Assembly: GCA_023436115.1 (NCBI GenBank) | Contig: JAEZKQ010000025.1 | Coordinates: 21,165 to 85,164, forward strand | Length of the DNA: 64,000 nt | Reading direction: 5' to 3' | Source: Bacillota bacterium | Lineage (GTDB): Bacteria; Bacillota; Clostridia; Christensenellales; SZUA-584 | Shown here: piece after piece, positions 7,994 through 17,223 of the stretch | How the letters are laid out: the number at the start of each line of letters is the position of its first letter | How positions within the stretch are numbered: the stretch's first letter is position 1 | Program-made: the position numbers and the translations under genes | Notes under the pieces: model-generated | The model's database searches: none | Seen by the model: only the letters and a program-made list of their open reading frames with translations | Told to the model about the DNA's origin: nothing

Positions 7994-9373
7994 TTGAAAG
8001 AGTTCTTGCGTAATCATATACTAAAGATAACACTAGCTTTCCTATTGGTACAGCCGTTTATAGATATCGCAACATCCCTTTTGGTTAGATTCTCTGAAGC
8101 AAGCTTAACATTTGGAATGGTCATCCGTTTTGCGTTTTTAGCTCTAATATTAATTTATTGTTTCTTTATTTGCCAGACCAGGTTAAAAAAGTATTTTATA
8201 GTTTATATGATTGTTCTGGCTCTATATTCAGTTGCTTACATGGCATTGAGAGTAACTAGTAGTGGCGAGGAAGCTTTATTTACCGCAGCGAAGACGTTGT
8301 TAAAGAGTTTTTATTTTGTTTTGATACTTATCTGTTTTTCTCTTATTTATCATGAGCAGAAAAAAACAATAGATTCCAAATATCTGGCCATTATAGCAGC
8401 TTGCTTTGCAGGGGCGTTACTGATTGCTATCATATCTGGAACCGATTTTATCAGCTACAAATATGGTAAGCTCGGCAGTTCTGGTTGGTTTTATGCGCCT
8501 AACGAAGTAGGAACTATCATCGGCGTGCTGTTTCCTTTTATGGTCTGCTATGTAGCAGCGTCATTAAATCCTTTCAGATTGGTTAAGTTTTTAGCCAGTT
8601 TGGTTGTGCTAATTCTATACATTGCTTTGTCACTAAATATTGGGACAAAGGTACCTATGCTTAGTGTTCTCTTAACATTAGGTGGCATGGGGGTTGTTAA
8701 CGTTATAAGGATTTTTATTTCTAGACATAAAAAGCGCTGTTTATTAATGGCTCTTGGTGCCTTTCTTCTGTTGGCGGGCACAACTGCAGTGCTGCCAGTC
8801 ACTGCTGCAGGTCAAAACCTCAGTACTCATATGGCCTCTGTTGGCATGGAGGGGGTTCAGGACTTCTTTATTGTCGAGGAGACAACTAACGATCAAAATG
8901 TGCCTGAAGATCAAGATCGGCAGGAAAGCTCCGATACCAATATTAATTCCAAGAATGTTATATATAGCAGCCGGGACGTATACCTTGAACAAGCTAAAGA
9001 AAATTATAAGGCAACTCCAACTATAGAAAAGCTTTTAGGTGCCGGCCCTGGAAATATGGTCGAAATGGATTTCCATGATATCTTTTTTCAGTTCGGTATA
9101 GTCGGATTTATTATCTATATTACCCCGCTTGTTTTTATTATTGTGGTAACATTAATACGTGTAATCCGCAAACTGAAACTCTGTATTCTGGACAATATCA
9201 TAGTTAGTATGGCTATGGGGCTTATGTTGAGTTTGTTCATTGGACTGGTTTCTGGACATGTTTTTACAGCACCCGCAGTGAGTATATATCCCGCTATTTG
9301 TTTGGCAGGTTTGATAAGTGTTCTTGACAAAAATCTTTGGGATGAATGGCATTGTGATAAAGAGTTGAATTAA
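7994..9373 (+). CDS. O-antigen ligase/polymerase family protein
   Basis: A 459-residue protein with some ten transmembrane segments and a hydrophilic loop near residues 275-345 (VEETTNDQNVPEDQDRQESS) outside the membrane. KLLGAGPGNMVEMDFHD follows and matches the GxGP..H.D segment of Wzy/WaaL proteins that join oligosaccharide repeat units. The start is a TTG with AAGGAG six bases upstream. It is first in the plus-strand polysaccharide operon and divergent from a second, AT-rich polymerase-like gene. Likely the chain polymerase of this locus; a ligase role cannot be excluded. Confidence 0.85.
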   Translation: MKEFLRNHILKITLAFLLVQPFIDIATSLLVRFSEASLTFGMVIRFAFLALILIYCFFICQTRLKKYFIVYMIVLALYSVAYMALRVTSSGEEALFTAAKTLLKSFYFVLILICFSLIYHEQKKTIDSKYLAIIAACFAGALLIAIISGTDFISYKYGKLGSSGWFYAPNEVGTIIGVLFPFMVCYVAASLNPFRLVKFLASLVVLILYIALSLNIGTKVPMLSVLLTLGGMGVVNVIRIFISRHKKRCLLMALGAFLLLAGTTAVLPVTAAGQNLSTHMASVGMEGVQDFFIVEETTNDQNVPEDQDRQESSDTNINSKNVIYSSRDVYLEQAKENYKATPTIEKLLGAGPGNMVEMDFHDIFFQFGIVGFIIYITPLVFIIVVTLIRVIRKLKLCILDNIIVSMAMGLMLSLFIGLVSGHVFTAPAVSIYPAICLAGLISVLDKNLWDEWHCDKELN

Positions 9374-9426
9374 TTTTAAGATAACATTGAGAATGCCGCC
9401 GCAATATAACAAAAGATATCATTTCT

Positions 9427-9455
9427 TTGGTAAATTGCCTATAATTGATTATAAT
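9427..9455 (+). promoter_or_regulatory. candidate promoter before wecB
   Basis: TTGGTA (9427-9432), 17-base spacer, TATAAT (9450-9455), 32 bases before the wecB start. A second TATAAT overlaps at 9440. It may add transcription of the sugar-nucleotide genes. Confidence 0.35.
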
Positions 9456-9487
9456 TTGAGTAGGTTATTTGGAGGAAAATTAATACT

Positions 9488-10630
9488 ATGTTACGTGTGA
9501 TGCCCGTGTTCGGCACCAGGCCCGAGGCTATTAAGATGGCACCTCTCGTAGCTGCATTGTTAGCTGACGAGCATATTGACTGTATGGTGTGTGTAACAGG
9601 TCAACATAGAGAGATGTTGGATCAAGTCTTGGATCAGTTTGATATTAAACCGCGATTTGACTTAAATATTATGAAAGAATCGCAGACCCTAACCTCCATC
9701 ACGTCAAGCGTGTTAGAGGGGATGGATGAAGTTATAGTAAAATCAAAGCCGGATCTGATACTCGTTCACGGAGATACCACCACATCTTTTGCAGCTGCGT
9801 TGGCTGCGTTTTATAGAAAAATACCTGTCGGTCATGTAGAGGCGGGTCTAAGGTCCTTTGACAAATATTCACCCTATCCAGAAGAACTTAACAGAACGTT
9901 AACTGCGAAAATTGCAGACCTTAATTTTGCGCCAACTTCTGCTAATCGGAAAAACCTTTTGAGGGAAAGTGTTCCGGGTCAGATATTTGTAACTGGAAAT
10001 ACTGTCATTGACGCATTGCAGCAGATGGTAAAGAAAGATTTCATCTTTAGCCATTCCCTGCTCAATGGGCTGTCCTCCTCAGAAAAGCGTATGATACTGC
10101 TAACGGCTCATCGACGTGAAAACCTAGGCATGCCCATGGAGAGTATATGCCGGGCTGTTAAGCGCATTGCTGCTGATAACAGCGATGTAGAGATTATTTA
10201 CCCCGTGCATCGTAATCCTGCGGTTCGCCAGCATGTATGGCCAATACTATCTGATGTACCAAACGTTCATCTTATTGATCCAATTGAGGTTCAGGATATG
10301 CATAACCTCATCAACAGATGTTATCTGGTGATGACTGATTCTGGCGGACTACAAGAAGAAGCCCCGGCACTGGGTAAGCCAGTTCTTGTATTAAGGAAGG
10401 AAACTGAGCGCCCAGAGATATGCGAAGCAGGGAAGGCGCTGTTAGTGGGAACTGACGAAAACTGTATATATGAAAAAGCAATGAAGCTGTTAAATGACAC
10501 TGATTTCTATATGGGGATGAGACAAGCTCTCAATCCATACGGAGACGGTCGGGCTTCCGAGCGAATTGTAAAAGCTATACGATATTGGGCAGGTTTGTCG
10601 GCAGAGCCACCGATTGAATTTATCGTCTGA
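9488..10630 (+). CDS. wecB: UDP-N-acetylglucosamine 2-epimerase (non-hydrolysing)
   Basis: Interconverts UDP-GlcNAc and UDP-ManNAc in the cytosol. The 380 residues match the family length. N-terminal GTRPEAIKMAPL, then VTGQHREML, HGDTTTSFAAALAAFY, HVEAGLRS and VTGNTVIDAL, and a C-terminal SGGLQEEAPALGKPVL nucleotide-binding stretch are all present. GGAGG precedes the ATG. The next genes encode a TagA/WecG transferase and a WecC-type dehydrogenase, so UDP-ManNAc probably feeds both. The sequence fits WecB/MnaA better than WbpI, the 2-epimerase of the diacetamido-uronate pathway. Confidence 0.95.
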   Translation: MLRVMPVFGTRPEAIKMAPLVAALLADEHIDCMVCVTGQHREMLDQVLDQFDIKPRFDLNIMKESQTLTSITSSVLEGMDEVIVKSKPDLILVHGDTTTSFAAALAAFYRKIPVGHVEAGLRSFDKYSPYPEELNRTLTAKIADLNFAPTSANRKNLLRESVPGQIFVTGNTVIDALQQMVKKDFIFSHSLLNGLSSSEKRMILLTAHRRENLGMPMESICRAVKRIAADNSDVEIIYPVHRNPAVRQHVWPILSDVPNVHLIDPIEVQDMHNLINRCYLVMTDSGGLQEEAPALGKPVLVLRKETERPEICEAGKALLVGTDENCIYEKAMKLLNDTDFYMGMRQALNPYGDGRASERIVKAIRYWAGLSAEPPIEFIV

Positions 10631-10672
10631 TAATAATTGCCCTGTGCACACCGCAAGAAAGAACGATTACTT

Positions 10673-11404
10673 ATGCAAAAAGAAACAATACTTGGTACCA
10701 ATGTATGTGTCACCACAAAGAATGAGTTGCTTCTAGCAATACAAGATGATATCCAACAGGGAAGAAAAACTTTTATTGTAGCGATAAACCCGGAGAAGAT
10801 ATTAAAAGCTCGAAAAGATCCTGCTTTGGCAGACTTGCTGAATAGTGCAGAATATCAAATAGCTGACGGCATCGGTGTTGTCATTGCGTCACGTTTGCAA
10901 AAAGGGCATATACGGGAACGTGTTACAGGGATAGATTGTATGGGTTCGCTATGTGATCTTTCTGCACGGAGAGGATATCGTATCTTCTTGTATGGTGCAA
11001 AAAAAGATGTTATCCTAAAGGCCAGAAACGAGCTGGAACTGATGTATCCGGGTATTCATATCGTTGACATTATGGATGGATACTGTAACAATAATGATGT
11101 GCTTATTGAACGAATTAATAAATCCTGTGTGGACATCGTTTTTGTTGCATTAGGATCTCCTAAACAAGAAAATTGGATAATACAAAACAGAGACGTTTTG
11201 TGTGCTAAAGTTTTTCAAGGCGTCGGAGGGTCTTTTGATGTCATATCAGGCACCCTGAAACGGGCTCCGCTATGGATGCAAAAATCTGGGCTGGAATGGT
11301 TGTTTCGCCTTTTGCAGCAACCCGAAAGGATATTCAGACAGCTTAATATATTAAAATTTTTATTCTTGTTAATAAAGGATGGGAAACGTAATAATGAGAA
11401 TTAA
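10673..11404 (+). CDS. tagA: WecG/TagA/CpsF-family N-acetylmannosaminyl(uronate) transferase
   Basis: GT26 enzyme adding ManNAc (TagA, teichoic acid linkage) or ManNAcA (WecG) to lipid-linked GlcNAc. The 243 residues show NPEKI, the catalytic-Asp motif IADGIGVV, GAKKDVI, VALGSPKQENWI and GGSFDVISG. The ATG at 10673 after AAGAAAG is preferred over an upstream TTG that lacks a ribosome site. A basic, amphipathic C-terminus (LEWLFRLLQQPERIFRQL) is the membrane-binding tail typical of the family. With wecB before and wecC after, ManNAcA transfer is the likelier role. Confidence 0.92.
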   Translation: MQKETILGTNVCVTTKNELLLAIQDDIQQGRKTFIVAINPEKILKARKDPALADLLNSAEYQIADGIGVVIASRLQKGHIRERVTGIDCMGSLCDLSARRGYRIFLYGAKKDVILKARNELELMYPGIHIVDIMDGYCNNNDVLIERINKSCVDIVFVALGSPKQENWIIQNRDVLCAKVFQGVGGSFDVISGTLKRAPLWMQKSGLEWLFRLLQQPERIFRQLNILKFLFLLIKDGKRNNEN

Positions 11405-12677
11405 CGTAGTAGGGCTTGGGTATATTGGACTTCCCACTGCTGCAATGTTTGCACGTAGTGGCGCTGATGTGTTAGGGGTAGACCAAAGTGAGCATATAGT
11501 CAATACGATAAACAACGGCGACATCCATATTGAAGAGCCGGGGTTGTTGGACATAATCCGTGATGTGGTTGGAGAAGGCAGGTTAAAAGCGGCGCTAAAG
11601 CCGAGCGAAGCGGATGTATTCATCATTGCCGTGCCTACGCCAAACGCTAAAGACGAGCACCAAAGCTGTGATCTTAAATGTGTCATATCTGCTGTTCATT
11701 CAATTATCCCTTATCTTAGAAAAGGTAATGTCGTGATCGTAGAATCCACGATAGCGCCTAGGACCACTGAGGACGTAATCGCCCCGATGATTCGGCAAGC
11801 AGGGTTTGAACTGGGGCAGGATGTTTTTTTGGCTCACTGTCCTGAGAGAGTTCTTCCTGGGCAGATCTTAAATGAACTGGTGAATAATAACCGCGTCGTA
11901 GGTGGTATGACGGCAGCTTGTGCGGATAAGGCAGCGGATATTTACAGTATGTTTGTACAAGGAGAGATTATTAAAACGGAAGCCAAGACCGCAGAGATGA
12001 GCAAGCTGATGGAAAACACATTCCGCGATGTTAATATAGCCCTAGCTAACGAGCTCGCAAAAATTTGCTGTAAGTTGAAAATTAATGTAATGGATGTCAT
12101 TAGAATGGCAAATAAGCATCCCCGTGTCAATATACACACCCCTGGACCGGGAGTGGGGGGGCATTGTTTGGCTGTCGATCCGTATTTTATTTATGCAGCG
12201 GCACCTGAAACAGCCCAGATCATCAAGCTGGCGCGTGATATCAACACAAGTATGCCTGATTTTGTTGTTCAAAATGTCGAAGCGCTGCTTGGCTATGATA
12301 AGTCGGCTAGGATTGCTGTTTTTGGTGTGACATATAAACCAAATGTGGACGATATTCGCGAATCACCTGCGCTTAAGATTGTGGACAAGCTTTCTGCATC
12401 CGGATATCAACTGCGCATCCACGATCCCCATGTTAAATCATTGGATAATGTCACTTTTGAAGAGGCACTGAAAGATGCGGATATACTGTTATGTTTGGTT
12501 GGCCATCATGAGTTTAAGCTTATGAAAGGTTCAGATATTCGAAAGTTGATGTCAAAACCTGTTGTCTTTGATGTGACAGGTACATTGCAGCAGGAGGATT
12601 TGGATATCATCAACTACGGGAATCTTTACAGTTATGTGCCGGAGAATCAGCAAAACAAGAATAGATTGGAGCTATAA
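11394..12677 (+). CDS. wecC: UDP-N-acetyl-D-mannosamine dehydrogenase
   Basis: NAD-dependent four-electron oxidation of UDP-ManNAc to UDP-ManNAcA. The 427 residues show the Rossmann motif VGLGYIGLPTAAMFA, VPTPN, ESTIAPRTTE, NTFRDVNIALANELAKI and the active-site Cys in PGPGVGGHCLAVDPYF, then GVTYKPNVDDIRESPAL. The start at 11394 follows GGGAAA and overlaps the end of the preceding transferase, pointing to coupled translation. Pairing with wecB gives the WecC assignment rather than UDP-glucose dehydrogenase. Confidence 0.9.
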   Translation: MRINVVGLGYIGLPTAAMFARSGADVLGVDQSEHIVNTINNGDIHIEEPGLLDIIRDVVGEGRLKAALKPSEADVFIIAVPTPNAKDEHQSCDLKCVISAVHSIIPYLRKGNVVIVESTIAPRTTEDVIAPMIRQAGFELGQDVFLAHCPERVLPGQILNELVNNNRVVGGMTAACADKAADIYSMFVQGEIIKTEAKTAEMSKLMENTFRDVNIALANELAKICCKLKINVMDVIRMANKHPRVNIHTPGPGVGGHCLAVDPYFIYAAAPETAQIIKLARDINTSMPDFVVQNVEALLGYDKSARIAVFGVTYKPNVDDIRESPALKIVDKLSASGYQLRIHDPHVKSLDNVTFEEALKDADILLCLVGHHEFKLMKGSDIRKLMSKPVVFDVTGTLQQEDLDIINYGNLYSYVPENQQNKNRLEL

Positions 12678-12681
12678 CGTG

Positions 12682-13836
12682 ATGAGATATCTCTTAGTTA
12701 CGCCGGGCTATCCAAGTGAAAGCAAAAAATATAATAATGCATTTGTTCATGCACGAGTAAAGCAATACATTAAAGCTGGTCTCGAAGTTGATATATTCTC
12801 ATATAGTAAGTCTTATTTTGCAAAACCGGGTAATGGAAAACGTTATAAATGGGAGAATGTGGAGGTGGAATGCGGCAATTTAAATGAGCTGAGTCAAAAG
12901 CTACGGACACAGAAGTATGATAAGATTTTAATGCATTTTGCCATACACGGTGCTGTGAAAAGGGTTTTGACAGTTGCTGCGGGCACTCCTGTTATTATTT
13001 GGTGCCATGGAGTTGATGTCATTTCATGGAGACGAAGAATGTATAATCTTCGCATAAAAAATATTGTTAAATTTTGCGGATATGCAGTCTTAAATACGAT
13101 ACAGAGAATGTATATTCATCGAGCTGTGATGAAATATGGAAACCTTATAACGTTTGTTTTCGTTTCAAATTGGTTAAAGAACTGTGCACAAAGAGATTTA
13201 TGGTTATCAGAAAGACTTACTAATTTTAGAATAATTCCAAATATTATAGATGAGGTGACTTTTCAGTACAAACAAAAAGAGGAGGTCGACCGCCTTAAAA
13301 TATTGAGCATAAGGTCTTTTGATTTTAAAAAGTATGCAAACGATTTAACAGTAAAAGCAGTAAAAATTCTGTCTGATAAAGACTATTTTAACGAACTTGA
13401 GTTTACGATATGCGGGAAAGGCCGTCTATGGGATCGGACGACCGCCCCCCTGAAGCAATATAGTAATGTGGAGCTAATAAACCAATTCTTTTCTCATGAT
13501 GAGATTGTGGACTTGCACGCTAAAAATGGAATTATGCTGATGCCATCCCGGCAGGATACTCAAGGCGTGTCAACATGCGAGGGAATGAGTAGCGGCTTAG
13601 TACCAATATCATCTAACAACTCTGCGATTCCCGAGTATGTAGCGGAGAATTGCGGATACCTGGCTAGTAACGTGAATGAAATAGTTGCTGCTATTGATGA
13701 TTTGTATCACAACCCAGAGAAATTTCTTGATTATTCAAAAAACGCAGCAGCTTTTATATCAAATAAATGCGCAGCTAGGGCAGTCATACCCATAGAAATT
13801 GCGCTTATACAAAAGGAGCAATCGGAAACGGAATGA
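12682..13836 (+). CDS. GT4-type glycosyltransferase
   Basis: Retaining GT-B glycosyltransferase of 384 residues acting on a lipid-linked intermediate at the cytoplasmic face. The N-terminal acceptor domain begins RYLLVTPGYPSESKKYNNAFV. The C-terminal donor domain has CGKGRLWD and the EX7E-like stretch MPSRQDTQGVSTCEGMSSGLVPISS. The ATG at 12682, ten bases after GGAG, is preferred. It overlaps the next gene by 4 bases. Donor and linkage cannot be read. Confidence 0.85.
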   Translation: MRYLLVTPGYPSESKKYNNAFVHARVKQYIKAGLEVDIFSYSKSYFAKPGNGKRYKWENVEVECGNLNELSQKLRTQKYDKILMHFAIHGAVKRVLTVAAGTPVIIWCHGVDVISWRRRMYNLRIKNIVKFCGYAVLNTIQRMYIHRAVMKYGNLITFVFVSNWLKNCAQRDLWLSERLTNFRIIPNIIDEVTFQYKQKEEVDRLKILSIRSFDFKKYANDLTVKAVKILSDKDYFNELEFTICGKGRLWDRTTAPLKQYSNVELINQFFSHDEIVDLHAKNGIMLMPSRQDTQGVSTCEGMSSGLVPISSNNSAIPEYVAENCGYLASNVNEIVAAIDDLYHNPEKFLDYSKNAAAFISNKCAARAVIPIEIALIQKEQSETE

Positions 13837-15116
13837 AGATACTGATAGTGAGTATGTTATTCTATCCGGACAGTCGTATTGGTGCCTTTCGACCAACAAA
13901 TTTTGCAAAAAATTTAGTGGAGTTAGGTCATGAAGTGACTGTTATTACGACTGACAAGAATGGTGAAGTAAATTTGCCAGGGCTAACGATTCATCAAATC
14001 GGTATGGGGAGATTTATCAAAGTTATTGATAATCTGCTGCTCCATAGAAAGCCCCATAGGCTTGCATCTGCAAATGATACACAAAGTAAGAAAAGCGTGG
14101 GAATGTCCCCGCTGAAAGTGGCCCTGCTGCTGTTGCTAGATCATGTTCATGGATGGAGTTGGACCAGGAAGGTCCGTCGTTACGTCAAGGCAAATCCGAT
14201 TGGACAGCAAGATATTTTAATTTCATCTTTTGGTCCTTTGGGAAGTTTTTTTGCTGGTCGTATGCTCAGCAAGAATAACGTTGCTTCAAAATTGGTTCTA
14301 GACCTTCGTGATCGCATACCAAACGCCCGATATCCGAACATATTTAACAGAAGGTATCTCAGATATGAACACATTATCATGAGGGAAGCCGACGGTGTCA
14401 TATTGGTTTCTCAAGGGCAGAAAGAGTCTTTTCTCAGGGATCTGTATTTGAAACCATCATCGAAGGTCCATGTTATCACAAATGGGTATGAACGGAATTT
14501 GGAAGCGACAGCCAAAGTGCCTGAAGGAGATGAACTCAGTCTTTGTTATACGGGACAGCTTTATGGCAGATATCAGGCGATGGCATGGCTCATAAATATA
14601 TTGGATCAAGCTATGCGAGAAGACGATATAAGCATAAGGGTAAATTACGCCGGCCCAGAAGGCAGACGGTTACAAGAAATCGCAAAGGGGACGGCCATCA
14701 GGATTACAGACCACGGTGTGGTTTCACATGAGAAGGCGCTTAATATTCAGCAAAACAGTGATATTCTTGTTGCACTCGCATGGAACGAGCCAAACAGTCT
14801 GGGAATACTGTCTGGTAAATTTTTTGAATACATGGCCAGTAAAAAACCTGTTATTTCCTTAGTCACAGGAAGCCTCCCTGACGCGGAAATTACAACGATG
14901 GTTCGCAAGCTACGCCTCGGTATAGCCTGTGAAGAGTTTTCAAAGGAAGAAGATGAAAAGGAACTCAAAAGATATATTATATTACAACATCACCGTAAAA
15001 AGAGTGGTGAGCAATTTATGTTTGATGCAGATTCTGCCGAATTAGAAAAGTTTGATTATTCTAACCTGACGTTGGAACTTGAGAAGATATGTAAAGACAT
15101 AATTAATGCAAAGTAG
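13833..15116 (+). CDS. GT4-type glycosyltransferase, WbuB-like
   Basis: A 427-residue GT-B enzyme beginning KILIVSMLFYPDSRIGAFRP with the N-terminal GT4 fold (NFAKNLVELGHEVTVITTD), a central LVLDLRDRIPNARYP, and a C-terminal LCYTGQLYGRYQ plus GKFFEYMASKKPVISL donor-site segment. It most resembles WbuB-type transferases that add amino sugars in O-antigen loci. Its ATGA overlaps the preceding stop. It ends before a spacer with an internal promoter. The donor is unknown. Confidence 0.85.
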   Translation: MKILIVSMLFYPDSRIGAFRPTNFAKNLVELGHEVTVITTDKNGEVNLPGLTIHQIGMGRFIKVIDNLLLHRKPHRLASANDTQSKKSVGMSPLKVALLLLLDHVHGWSWTRKVRRYVKANPIGQQDILISSFGPLGSFFAGRMLSKNNVASKLVLDLRDRIPNARYPNIFNRRYLRYEHIIMREADGVILVSQGQKESFLRDLYLKPSSKVHVITNGYERNLEATAKVPEGDELSLCYTGQLYGRYQAMAWLINILDQAMREDDISIRVNYAGPEGRRLQEIAKGTAIRITDHGVVSHEKALNIQQNSDILVALAWNEPNSLGILSGKFFEYMASKKPVISLVTGSLPDAEITTMVRKLRLGIACEEFSKEEDEKELKRYIILQHHRKKSGEQFMFDADSAELEKFDYSNLTLELEKICKDIINAK

Positions 15117-15144
15117 TCAGCGTAGTGGTGAATAATATAATGCC

Positions 15145-15173
15145 TTGTTGCTTTTTAGGGGTAGTGTTATAAT
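15145..15173 (+). promoter_or_regulatory. internal promoter in the polysaccharide operon
   Basis: TTGTTG (15145-15150), 17-base spacer, TATAAT (15168-15173), 33 bases before the acetyltransferase start, in the only sizeable spacer between 10631 and 23377. It would let the genes from 15206 onward be expressed separately. Confidence 0.45.
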
Positions 15174-15205
15174 ATTTCTTAGTGTCAGCCAGAAAGGGAA
15201 GATGG

Positions 15206-15745
15206 ATGGATTCTAAAAGTCGCCACTCTTTACGTTTAAAGATTTGCCGGTGGGCAATCAGAAAGTATCGATATAAAGAGGGTAGTAAGTGGGATGCGCT
15301 TCGAGCCAGATGCTTCGCACGGCTGATGGAACGTGCGGGTGAAGATATTAAGATACGAAGTGGCGTCTTCATTAAGGAGCCACAGCATATTCAGATGGGT
15401 AGTCGCATTAGCATACAGGAGAATTGTTATCTTAGCGGTTTTGGCGGTTTGGTTATTGGAAACGATGTCAGTATGGGAACGGGAACATATATATTTACGT
15501 CCACACATCCGATTACATGCGATGTCATACGCAATACGCCGCTGGAGAAGAGGCCTGTAGTTTTAGGAAATGACATATGGCTGGGTGCAGGCGTTCGTGT
15601 TATGGGCGGCGTCACAATTGGTGATCATGTAGCGGTTGGTGCAGGAGCAGTGGTGACGCAAGACCTTCCATCTAACGGTGTATATGCAGGGATACCCGCC
15701 AGAAAGTTACGCGATCTTATCGGGAATACTACGGTTGAAGCATGA
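15206..15745 (+). CDS. hexapeptide-repeat O-acetyltransferase
   Basis: Left-handed beta-helix acetyltransferase of 179 residues, probably O-acetylating a sugar of the polymer with acetyl-CoA. Hexapeptide turns are visible (GVFIKEPQHIQMGSRISI, GNDVSMGTGTYIF), followed by the catalytic-His segment TSTHPITCD and the C-terminal coil IWLGAGVRVMGGVTIGDHVAVGAG in parts. The ATG at 15206, seven bases after AAAGGG, is preferred to the GTG at 15182. It overlaps the flippase by an ATGA. Confidence 0.88.
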   Translation: MDSKSRHSLRLKICRWAIRKYRYKEGSKWDALRARCFARLMERAGEDIKIRSGVFIKEPQHIQMGSRISIQENCYLSGFGGLVIGNDVSMGTGTYIFTSTHPITCDVIRNTPLEKRPVVLGNDIWLGAGVRVMGGVTIGDHVAVGAGAVVTQDLPSNGVYAGIPARKLRDLIGNTTVEA

Positions 15746-17223
15746 AGAGTAAATCATTTATCAAGGACTTTTTATTATATGGATTGAACAATGTTCTGGC
15801 CAAGGTGCTGGCCATTGTTGTGGTTCCTATTATTACTAGCGTTTTTTCCGTGGGCGAGTTTGGCATCATTGACACAGGAATTAGTGTGTTAACGGTATTA
15901 CCGCTTCTGGTAGGCTTAGGGTATGATATGGTCTTGAAAAGGGATTTAATCATATACAAGCAGGATCGGAAGAAGAGTCAAGATACCATATTTACTATGT
16001 TGCTTTTTGTAGCTGTATGGGGTGCTCTAGCGGTGGTGGTGATGTCATTATTCAGTACACCCCTTGCTAGATTGCTTTTTACTTCGGATGAATACAGTAG
16101 TGCGATGCTATTTGCTTTAATCAGCGTTTATTTTAACACATTTATTGGCTTTATTATTGTTCTTTGCCGTACAAGCTTTAAACTTGTACGGTTTACAATT
16201 ATAAGTATACTCAAGTTGTTGCTGGAATATGGGTTTATCATTTATGCTATTATCGTTCTAGAGAAAGGTGTTGTTGGCTACTTCGGGGCGATTTGCTTAG
16301 TGGATTTTGCTTATGCGATAGTTCTTCTGATAATCTACCGCAAAGCATTGGCAGGCCGATTTAACATCCCGATTCTTAAGGAGTCGCTCAAGTTTGGGAT
16401 TCCTACAATGGTGGCGGGTCTTGGATATTGGATATTCAATCTTTCGGACAGAATACTTATTACCAATCTGAGCAACAGTACACAAACCGGTTATTATAGT
16501 ATGGCAATCAAGATGCTGGGCGTATATACGTTTTTGGTTACTGCTTTTAAACAAGCGTGGGTTCCCCGTGCTTTCGAACTCTTTCGTGAGGACAAGGACA
16601 CATTCCCAAGACATCTTGAAAGAATGCATCATTATTCATTAGCGTTCTTTTCATTTATGGTGTTGGCTAATTTTGCAGGTCTGCGCTTAATGATCATGTT
16701 GTTCTCAAATCCCGACTATTTACCAGGACTGGTGATAGCAGCCCCGCTAGTGATGGCATTCATTTTATATCCGCTGGCTGAGGTGGCTAGCATAGGTCTG
16801 TATCTATCGGGTAAAACAAAGGCATTGTCCAATGTTGTTTGGATAGCAGCCGTTATTAATATTGCCATCAATGTTATTTGGATACCCGTATATGGCAGTA
16901 TCATTGCAAGTGCATCAACACTTGCTTCATATTTATTCATATATGTGACATATTGGTGGATGTCATGCCATTACATGAAATGGCGGTTCTCTTGGTTCAA
17001 GCCTGTTTTTGTTCTTGTCATGGCGGCGGGCTCAATACTGGGGATTTGCATCATCAGCATTGAGAATATATGGTTGGACCTGTTGTGTAAACTGGCTATT
17101 ACAGCGGTCTTTTTAGGTATCATGCTGGCTACGCGCCTGATTCGTATCGATTATATTAAAAAAACAATTATCTATTTCTTCAAACGAAAGGAAACAGTAA
17201 AAAGTGGATCTGAATCAAATTAA
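15742..17223 (+). CDS. wzx: Wzx-type polysaccharide flippase (MOP superfamily)
   Basis: Flips undecaprenyl-linked repeat units across the cytoplasmic membrane. The 493 residues contain about 12-14 hydrophobic helices starting with KDFLLYGLNNVLAKVLAIVVVPIITSVFS, the usual N-terminal RfbX/Wzx segment, and NLSDRILITNLSNSTQTGYYS in the middle. A basic tail (RKETVKSGSES) lies in the cytosol. It overlaps the acetyltransferase and the epimerase on either side. Together with a Wzy-like polymerase it marks a Wzx/Wzy-dependent pathway. Confidence 0.9.
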   Translation: MKSKSFIKDFLLYGLNNVLAKVLAIVVVPIITSVFSVGEFGIIDTGISVLTVLPLLVGLGYDMVLKRDLIIYKQDRKKSQDTIFTMLLFVAVWGALAVVVMSLFSTPLARLLFTSDEYSSAMLFALISVYFNTFIGFIIVLCRTSFKLVRFTIISILKLLLEYGFIIYAIIVLEKGVVGYFGAICLVDFAYAIVLLIIYRKALAGRFNIPILKESLKFGIPTMVAGLGYWIFNLSDRILITNLSNSTQTGYYSMAIKMLGVYTFLVTAFKQAWVPRAFELFREDKDTFPRHLERMHHYSLAFFSFMVLANFAGLRLMIMLFSNPDYLPGLVIAAPLVMAFILYPLAEVASIGLYLSGKTKALSNVVWIAAVINIAINVIWIPVYGSIIASASTLASYLFIYVTYWWMSCHYMKWRFSWFKPVFVLVMAAGSILGICIISIENIWLDLLCKLAITAVFLGIMLATRLIRIDYIKKTIIYFFKRKETVKSGSESN

